Of a stretch of 64,000 nucleotides of DNA, positions 56,251-64,000 are shown piece after piece. The notes beneath the pieces were generated by a model that was not told the origin of the DNA, made no database searches, and saw nothing but the letters and a program-made list of their open reading frames with translations. The stretch comes from Coturnix japonica (lineage: Eukaryota; Chordata; Aves; Galliformes; Phasianidae). Each line of letters begins with the position of its first letter. Position 1 is the stretch's first letter. The stretch is taken from positions 1,438,199-1,502,198 of the forward strand of contig NC_029543.1 in the NCBI RefSeq assembly GCF_001577835.2. The letters are read 5' to 3'. The translations under genes were made by a program, and so were the position numbers.

Positions 56251-57070
56251 TCCCCCTCCCATACCCATAGTAGTGTCTGTGTGTCTTTCACAAGGCACAA
56301 CCCATCACCCCCCACCCCCCAACTGCACTGAGCCCCCCCTTGCACACCTGCAGAGCCGGAAACCTGCACATCCCCACTGAACTCAGCAATGGGGTGGGGA
56401 GGGGCTGCGGGTGGGGGGGTACCTTAAGTGTCCCATTACTGGAGAGAGGGGCACCTTGTGGGTACAGGATCCCATGGGGGCTATGTGGGTGAAGGCACAC
56501 ATGGGGGGTTGTGGGTACAGGATCCCATGGGGGCTTTCCCCCTTTTGCAGTGGTAAATACTGACAAAGAGGGCTCAGCCCATCTCTTGTACACATGGAGC
56601 TGCAGCTGGAGCTGGCTGAGGGCAAAGCCCTGAGTTTATGGCCCTAACACAGAGCCCTTCCTCACTGTGGGGTCACGGTGTCCCTGCATCTGGGTGGGAC
56701 AGGAGGGTTGGGGCTCTGGCCCCAAGGGAAGGGGGTGTCTTTCTGTCACCACCATGGGGACATGGGATCCCAATGTGGCTGTGGGAGAGGACAGTAAAGC
56801 AGCCCCTGTGTTTATAAAGGGTGATTTGCAACCTCCCCCCCCACCTCCCTCCCCCTCGGTGGCAGCTCATCTTGAGGTTGAAGGTGACATCCTGCCTGCT
56901 GTGCTGTCCCCATCCCTGGGCCTCCTGGGGCAGGTAGGGAAACCACAGGGCACAGTGAGGGGCTGAGGGTGCTGCAGGAAAATAAGGGACAAATCCAACA
57001 CCCCATGTGGTTTTGTGGGACACAGCATAGGGCAGAGTTAACAGCACAGAGCAGGGACTGCTTTCCTTGA
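56251..57070. other. Intergenic, no gene seen
   Basis: Contains a direct duplication of about 60 bases (GTACAGGATCCCATGGGGGC at about 56461 and 56515); otherwise unremarkable. Confidence 0.45.
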
Positions 57071-57074
57071 GCTC

Positions 57075-57605
57075 CCCATCATGAGGATAAGGGTAAGGGT
57101 GGCTATGAGGATGATATTGGGGGTTGGATGGGATGAGGATGGGGATGGGATGGATATGGGATAGGATGAGAGGGGGGTGGTGATGAGGTGGGGAGGGGGA
57201 TGGAGACGGGGTGAGGATGGGGATAAGGATAAGGGTGGAGATGAGGATGAGATGGGGATGGGGCTGGAGATGGGGATGGGGGTGGGAACAAGATGGGATG
57301 AGGATGGGGATGGGATGGATATGGGATAGGATGAGATAGGGATGGGGGTGGTGATGAGGATGAGGTGGGGAGGGGGACGGAGATGGGGTAAGGATGGGGA
57401 TAAGGATAAGGGTGGAGATGAGGATGAGATGGGGATGGGATGGGACGAGGATGGAAATGAAATGAGTATGAGAGGGGGATGGGGGTGGAGATGGAGGTGG
57501 GAATGAGATGGGGTGAGGATGGGGATGAAATGAGTATGAGATGGAGATGGGGATGGGGATGGGGGTGGGGATGGGAATGAGATGGGGTGAGGATGGAGAT
57601 GAGAA
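57075..57605. repeat. Degenerate GATGGGGATGA minisatellite with higher-order copies
   Basis: Irregular GATGGGGATGGGATGG / GATGAGGATGAG units. A longer block (GATGAGGATGGGGATGGGAT onward) at about 57130 recurs near 57297, giving a higher-order period of about 167 bases. Pro/Ser/His-rich minus-strand frames are artefacts. Confidence 0.88.
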
Positions 57606-60600
57606 CCCCCCCAGCCCCATGCATTAATGCAGGAGCACATTGCCACAGCACATGGGACCGGGGAACACTGCTCACTTGGCATCCATTCACCCCGCACACG
57701 CAGTGAAGATGCAGAGATAAGATAAAGCTGTCTGACTGCTGCCAAGTTAAACTGAGGTCACAGCAAACCCCGTGCCCTCGCCGTGCCGGGCTACACGCAC
57801 ACAGCGGTGCAGCCTTTTAATTTCAAGCAAATTTCTGTCCTTCAACTCTGGGTTGCTGAAATGGCTCCGTTTTGCTCAGCACGGAGCTCCAAGCAGAGCT
57901 GGTGTCGGGGCAGAGGGTTCTGTGCTGCTTTTTGTTTAATAGTACACTGTGAGCCAAGTGCTGTGCCCTATAGAACCAACCCTCTATAGGACAGCTGGGG
58001 GGGGCAAAGAGTTTGGGGTTACTATCATGGGGTTGGTGCCCCCCCCAAAGTGCTCAGTTTTGAGTCAAACAGCTGTGAATGCCCCTAAATCTCTGTGCTG
58101 GAGTTCTCCAAATGAGGAGAAAGTCACTGGATGCCCCAAAATAGGAGGAGAGCCTGGGATCGGGTTGTGCATGGGGTTATCCACAAGATCAATGGGGACA
58201 AGCAGGGTTCAATAAGGGTAATCCCTCCCCCCTTCCGACCCCAGTACCCAAATAAGTGTCTTGTGTCTGTACACACCACCCCAGAGCGGGATGTAGGGGA
58301 TGGGGGGGATGCAGGGGGTGGGATGCAGGAGATGGATGGGATGCAGGGGGGAGGCACTGCAGTCAGATCCAAGCAGGAGCAGCCTGACAGATGGGGCTGC
58401 CCTACATTTCACCCGTGGTTGCAGTTAAACTGCCTTCCTGCGCCCTCCCCCTCCACGGCCCCAAAACACAGCAAGTGAAGGAGGTTGGCCCAGGGGTGGC
58501 TTTGGGACCTGGGGATGCCAATGGGGACACAGCCCCCCAGGCTGCCCCTCTTAACCCTCCCCCCATAAGATCTCAGCCCTCCCAGGACTTTCTGTTTCTC
58601 CTCCTTCTCACCAAAGTGACGTGAGCCCATGGGGTTCCCAGGTTCTAATTTTACCATTGCAGTCAAGTCCCCCCCCCCTCGCCTCCCACTCATGCGACGG
58701 CACCGGGGAAGCGAAAGAGAATAGGGCTGGGACAGTGGGGACACAGCTGCAGCCTGGCATGATACTGAGCGAGGGTGGGAACCTTGTACCATATATAAAT
58801 GATTTGGGGCCACAGTTTGCCCCCAGCCTGCAGCACCCTCTGCTCTGAGATGTGGGCTCACGTCATGCCAGCCCATAGCCATCATTAGCCCCTTGCTCAT
58901 CTGTAACCCCTCCAAATGGGGTTTTGGGGCCAGATCCTGCTCCCATTGCAATAGGGCTCTCCCCATCCCATGGCTGTGGCCATTGGGTGCTCACCAGGGC
59001 GGTTTCTGTTCCTCCCGAAACTTGACATGAGAGCACAAAACCCACCCAAAAATGTGGGTTCAAGCAGGGAAATCCCCCATTGGGTCCCCAAAAGCCACCA
59101 GCTCCGTGCTCTGCCCCCTCTGCACTGAGATTCCAGTGTCGCCATGAGGTACCTGGCTCTCCCCAGCTCTGGAGTTCTCCATTTTCAGGCACTTTTCTGA
59201 GCTTCAATGCTGTTTTCTCCCACTTTGATGCTGTGCTTCCTTATGGGGCTGTTCCCCAGCCCTCAGCGTGGTGCCCCCCACATTCATGCCTGTGTTTGAG
59301 CATCACCCTGAGTGCTCTGCAGAGGGGCTCAGGCCACAGTGGCAGAGAGGAAAAGGTGATTCTCACCCATTGATGCCCACCCACCACTCAAACTGATGCT
59401 CCAGAGCAGCACAGATGCAGGCAGAGCAATGTCAGCCACATCCCAGCCATGGGGAACACCCCAGGCAGAGCACCCACAGATATCACTGCACCCCCATCCT
59501 CACTATCCCATGACACCCATCAATCCCCATCCACTCTTCCTCTCTTCCCCATTCCCCCACATCCCTTTGAGGTCATCGGTTCATCCGAACCCCTCCAGGC
59601 AGATCTCACCACCCCAAAACACAGCACAAGGGGAACCTCGTGCCGTCCCCCCTGTGCACCCTGTGGTTCTCCCCACCCAAGCAATGCTGGGCACGGGGTT
59701 GTAACTTCTTTCCATTCCGAGGAGATTCCCCGAGCCCCCCACGCAGGCGAAAGCACCGCGGGTTTCCTGCCTGTGGGCGGATGCTATCCTGGGCTGCAGG
59801 CACTGCAATGCAAGGGGGGGATGGGGGGGCCCTGCTGGGGTTGGGGACGCCGTGTTTCCGCTCTGACAGCCCCACGTATTTCTTTGGTTGTTGTTGATTT
59901 GAAAGCAGCTTTGCTTATCCCTCCTTGTGGGATGGCATTAGGGAAGGATGGAGCATCTCTAAGTGATGAGCTCTGGGTATCACCTTGGGGTGGATGGAGG
60001 CTTTCCTCACCATCACAGCATCCGAAAGTCACAGTTTGGGGACCACCCAACTCTGAGACCATAAGGGTGTAATAGGCTGAAGCCCCCCCAAAGAAATATC
60101 AGCATTCATAAGAGAAGTGGCATCTCGAAGGGGACCCCAAAGGGCCAGGGCCAAAGGGGTTGGAGGGGAGGAAGATGAGGGGTGTGATGGGAGGAAGGGC
60201 ACACAATGGTACCCACAGCCAGGAGAGAAACAGGGAAATGAGGTGGAGAAGGGAAAGGTTGGTGTCATCCCACTGATATCCACATGGTTGGGATGGGGTT
60301 GTCAACATGGGACGGGGGAGGCCAGGATGGAGGAGGACACCCTCGGGGACAGCATGGATATAAGGTCCCTGCATGGCCAGCCCCAAGGCCACAGCCATCA
60401 CACAGGGCAGGAGCTGGGGATAAAGCAACTGGGATGGAGGGAGGAGCAGGTTTGGGGTTTAGTTCTGTTCCTTAAGCAAAATAATAAGACAAAACAGGAA
60501 GAAAAAAAGTGTTTTGAGACTATTTTTTCCCCCTTCTCTCTCTGTTGTTGTTGTTGTCCATAAATAATAATTAACCCCCCCCCCTTCATTTCCAGCCCAG

Positions 60601-61135
60601 ACCACTTGTTTTAAATTTCCTGGCTAAAGTGATGTAACAGCTGTGCGTGATGCAACCCCATGTGGAATGCATCATTCAGGAAACCCAGCACAGAACCCGC
60701 CTTGCTCTCCAAATACTCCACATTGCTCCTTCCTGGCCCCTGCTCTGAGGGGTCCAGGGTTGGGGGTCTCATCCTACATCCCCCCCCCCCCCCCCCATTG
60801 CCACCCTCCTATTGCTCAGACTGCTGCCATGCCGATGGCTTTAGGGTGTTCCCTACTTGCCCACCATCACTGCTGGGCTCTTCTATGTCAGGGTGGGGTT
60901 AACTCCCCCTGCTGCCCCCCCCTCCCCAGCTCCCTATTGCAATAGGGAAAATGCAGCCCCCAATGCCCACCCAGCCCTGGCCTTTGGTCTCCCTGTGTGC
61001 CCCAGGATCTCAATCTGCCTTTAATATGGGGTGAACCTGAGGAAAAGGGTGAGAAAGGAGGCAAAATGGTGAGAAAGGGAAGAAAAAAAGAGGAGAAAGG
61101 GAAAGGAGAAGGAGGGGGGGGGGGTGGAAGAATAG
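57606..61135. other. Intergenic, no gene seen
   Basis: Long unremarkable stretch. Possible small AT-rich segments near 59885-59920 (TTGTTGTTGATTTG) and 60480-60630 (TAAATAATAATTAACC, ACTTGTTTTAAATTTCC). Poly-C at about 60778-60797. No transposon recognised. Confidence 0.4.
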
Positions 61136-61139
61136 GTTT

Positions 61140-61265
61140 GCGTGGGAAACTGAAGGGAAGTCAGAGCTGAGGTATTTCGGCAGCCGGGGCTGGAATGTCT
61201 GACTCACAGTGTGACTAAATGCAAATATGAAGCTCAGCTCAGAGCTTAAAGTCACCGGGATCCAA
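61140..61265. promoter_or_regulatory. Candidate regulatory island
   Basis: GACTCACAGTGTGACTAA (AP-1-like), ATGCAAAT octamer at 61219-61226 and TCAGAGCTTAAAGTCACC. Repeat-free. Confidence 0.35.
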
Positions 61266-61734
61266 CGTGAGCCCCCCATCGTCCCCTCTGTGTCCCTATC
61301 TCCTTGTCACCCCACTGGTGTCTCTCCTGTCCCTTCCCTGCTCTGCTGGTGGATTGGGATTAAAGTGGCCCCAATAGTGGCAGCTTTCGGGAGTCACCAA
61401 TGGAGGGGACAACAGTTCCAGCCCTGGGACATGGACCAGCCCATAGACAGAAACATGACGCAGGGGAATGTCCAGAGCAGAAAATCCACAGCTCTGCATG
61501 GTGAGGAGCAGCGAGCATCCCCCCCATGGCCAAAACCCAAGGGTCATTGCTTGGGTCTGCAGCCCCAGGAGGAGCTTTGGCTTTAGGAACAACCTCTGGT
61601 CTGCCCACCCCATTGCAACAAACCTCAACCCACACCACGTCCCCAGTGTTTGGAGCTCTGCCATGAGCCCTGCACAACAGCTGCTCTCTTGCAGCTCCAG
61701 GTATGCTCCGTGTGGCAATGATTTGCCCCCCAGC

Positions 61735-62345
61735 ATCACCAGCCCCCAGCATTGCAACCCCAGCATTGCAGCTCCCAGCATTGCAACCCCAGCATTGCGG
61801 CCCCAGCACTGCAGCCCCAGCATTGCAACCCCAGCATTGCGGCCCCAGCACTGCAGCCCCAGCATTGCAGCCCCCAGCACTGCAGCTCCCAGCATTGCAA
61901 CCCCAGCATTGCAGCTCCCACCTTTGCAGCTCCCAGCTCTGCAGCCCCCCCAGCATTGCAGCTTCCAGCACTGAAGCCTGAGCATTGCAGCCCCCAGCTT
62001 TGCAGCTCCCAGCATTGCAACCCCAGCACTGCAGCTCCCAGCTTTGCAGCTCTCACCACTGCAGCCCCCAGCTTTGCAACCCCAGCATTGCAGCCTGAGC
62101 ACTGCAACCCCAGCGTTGCAGCCCCCAGCATTGCAGCTCTCAGCATTGCAGCTCCCAGCATTGCAGCTCAGTGCTGCACCCCCAGCTTTACAGCTCCCAG
62201 CATTGCAGCTCCCAGCATTGCAACCCCAGCTCTGCACCCCCCCAGCATTACAGCCCCCAGCTTTGCAGCTCCCAGCATTGCAGCCCCCAGCATTGCAGCC
62301 TGAGCATTGCAACCCCAACATTGCAGCCCCAGCACTGCAGCAGGC
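61735..62345. repeat. 15-bp minisatellite (CAGCATTGCAGCCCC)
   Basis: About 40 tandem variants of CAGCATTGCAGCCCC, CAGCATTGCAGCTCC and CAGCTTTGCAGCTCC. Long open frames on several strands (up to 362 codons, AGCNAG- or SIAAPAL-like) are translations of the array. Confidence 0.95.
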
Positions 62346-62549
62346 CTTGACTTTGCGTTGTGCATTGCACACAGCAGCGCACATTCAGAAGGCACTAGAG
62401 GTCGATGGCAGCTCTTAATGGCCATCCAATGGGAGGTTGGGGATACACATAAGGGTCATTTTGAACCAGGAATTAATGGGGATGAATTGAGATACAAGGG
62501 GCTGTTATGGGACATGGGCCCAAACGACACCGACCCATCCGACCTCCTC

Positions 62550-63250
62550 GACTGTGAGGGCTCGGAACCAGCGGCCACCCCCCCATAGCTCGGTGGGCGG
62601 GGCGTGAAGCATCGCGCTCTCCTATTGGCTGTATTACCCGCATCTCAGAGCGGCGAGGCTTTCTATTGGACAACTACAGGCTGATGAGTTTGTAAAGCCT
62701 CTCCGTCTCCCTCCGCCGGAAAACATAGTCCCATACTTACCCTCAAAAAACAACGCTCAGCACCATATAAACCACCCCCACCCCTCCCCCTCCCCACACT
62801 GCCCCCCATACACAACTCAAAGCTCGGCCACAATCACCTCCATCCCTCCAACAACCCTTCAAACACCGAGATCGGCGGAGGGATACGAGCGGAAGGAGGA
62901 GTCAAAAGAGGCGTGGCTTCGCGCCTCCTCTCAGTCGGGCGGTGGGAGGGGGTGGGGGTGGGTGGTTGTAGTGGGGCCCGGCGCGCCGGGGGCGGGGGCG
63001 CGGGGCGGGCCGGGGCGCACGCGCCGCCCGGGCCTGGAGCTCAACGAACCGCTTCGTTGCGCCCGTAACCCCGACGGCGGCACAGAACAATAGGAACCAA
63101 CGTTACCAACCGGTACCGGACCGGAACCGGGCCCGGAACGGGGCCTTGAGCTCCGATAGGATCCTTCATGAGAGGCCTCAATTTCATCCCCGTTCTATAT
63201 ATACACGTAGCTGAGGGTTCGGTTCGACCCCCGGAACAACAGGTAATAAA
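62550..63250 (+). promoter_or_regulatory. CpG-rich candidate promoter and non-coding first exon of right-hand neighbour
   Basis: GGGCGGGGC (62595-62603), inverted CCAAT boxes ATTGG at 62624-62628 and 62665-62669, and CCGGAA (ETS) at 62716-62721 lead into a very CpG-dense block at 62880-63180 with GGCGCGCCGGGGGCGGGG. A possible donor AACAG/GTAATA lies at 63240-63242 (plus strand). In human, TCF3 lies upstream of and divergent from ONECUT3, so TCF3 is the leading guess. No E2A coding sequence is present, and orientation is inferred. Confidence 0.5.
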
Positions 63251-64000
63251 ACAACGTTAAGAAATTTAAGATATTTAATAAAACAACGAGATTTTCCTCT
63301 GCCCCCCCCCCTTCCTTAGGCCCCCCCCCTCCCCCCCTCATCCCTGTGTCAGTTGTGGGACGGCCGCCAACTTGTCTATTAACCCCCCCCTATAAACCCG
63401 CCCCTTTAAAACCCATTGGACCCCATTGTCTCCGATCCCCCCCCTTTAAACCCATTGGGGTCCCTTTATTGGGACCGCTTTATCCAGCAGTCCCGCATCG
63501 GAGTTTCACCCCCCCCCCACCCCATTCACCTCCACTATCAATGGGATCTATAATGGGGGGGCGGTGGGCTCTATGCTGCTCTTGGAAAGTTATGGAGGTG
63601 TGATGGGAGCTGTTGTGCCCCCCCCACCCCCCATAATATGATGGGATGGGGGGGGTCCCGTTGGGTCTTAGCACAGCTTGGGGGTGATTCGTGTTGGTGG
63701 GGGGGGGGGGGGCTGTTTGGGACTCCCCCCACCCTATGGTGGCCTCATTGGAACTGAGGGGGGGGGGTGGGTTTACATGGCGATGCGAGGACTCCCCCTC
63801 CTTTCTATGCTGAGCCCCCCCCCACAAACTTAGGCCTAATGGTGCCTCGGTTCTTTGTGCCCCAGCTCAGAGCATTGAGGTTTGGGGTGTGGGGGAAGCG
63901 CTGAGTGTAGCATTGATGTGGAGTTTTGGGGTGTTTTAACCCCCCCCCTTACCCCGATCCAACCCAGCGACCCCCCCCCCCCCCTCCCTCCCCCGGGCTG
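63251..64000. other. C-rich sequence right of the candidate promoter
   Basis: Many C and G homopolymer runs (63300-63340, 63505-63520, 63696-63712, 63970-63984). No exon recognised; probably first intron or flank of the right-hand gene. Confidence 0.45.

Noticed and set aside
56673-57620. 315-codon minus-strand Pro/Ser/His-rich frame
   Set aside because: Translation of a degenerate GATGGG minisatellite.
61296-62384. 362-codon minus-strand Cys/Gly/Ala-rich frame
   Set aside because: Direct translation of a 15-bp minisatellite; keratin-like look is coincidental.
63205-63245. tRNA-like GGTTCGACCCC string near the right promoter
   Set aside because: No acceptor stem, D-arm or A-box fits at the expected distance.
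1-64000. Endogenous retrovirus or LTR element
   Set aside because: No long terminal repeat pair, primer-binding site or gag/pol/env-like frame was recognised on either strand.
1-64000. CRISPR array or bacterial operon
   Set aside because: All tandem repeats are eukaryotic mini- and microsatellites without uniform unique spacers; the gene present is a spliced vertebrate gene.

Overview
The window looks like GC-rich nuclear DNA from a bird, probably a microchromosome and possibly galliform. The evidence is its single recognisable gene (a vertebrate ONECUT transcription factor), fragments of CR1 LINEs (the main avian retroposon), many G/C- and purine-rich simple repeats, and CpG-rich blocks. 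No bacterial, plasmid or viral gene organisation is present, and I saw no retrovirus-like element. The exact species cannot be read from the sequence.

Layout. From 1 to 9234 the window holds part of the first intron of ONECUT3, which is transcribed on the minus strand. This stretch carries purine and pyrimidine tracts, a degenerate tandem array and several AT-rich islands. From 9235 to 10267 lies the first coding exon of ONECUT3: N-terminal region, STP-type box, poly-His tract and nearly all of the CUT domain. It ends at a clean splice donor. The homeodomain exon was not found and should lie left of position 1. From 10268 to about 10700 lies the 5' UTR and promoter area, with a perfect CRE palindrome. 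From 10.7 to about 62.5 kb I can support no protein-coding gene. This looks like a long regulatory desert upstream of ONECUT3, made of AT-rich islands full of homeodomain, ONECUT, POU and RFX-like sites, separated by ordinary GC-rich sequence, minisatellites and a few CR1 or older repeat relics. At 53.2-53.8 kb two strong CTCF-type motifs point away from each other. At 62.55-63.25 kb there is a CpG-rich candidate promoter with GC, CCAAT and ETS motifs, probably the start of the right-hand neighbour. By the known vertebrate gene order (TCF3 next to and divergent from ONECUT3) this could be TCF3, but no coding sequence here proves it.

How it works together (inference). ONECUT3 encodes a CUT-homeodomain activator used in neural, retinal and endodermal development. 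The islands on both sides of its CpG-rich promoter are plausible enhancers. Several contain ATTGAT/ATCGAT cores that ONECUT proteins can bind, which would allow autoregulation. Two islands coincide with what look like very old transposon relics. The divergent CTCF pair would be a reasonable boundary between the ONECUT3 landscape and the right-hand promoter. I could not compute conservation, so every regulatory call rests on composition and motif reading. I found no convincing new molecular system in this window.
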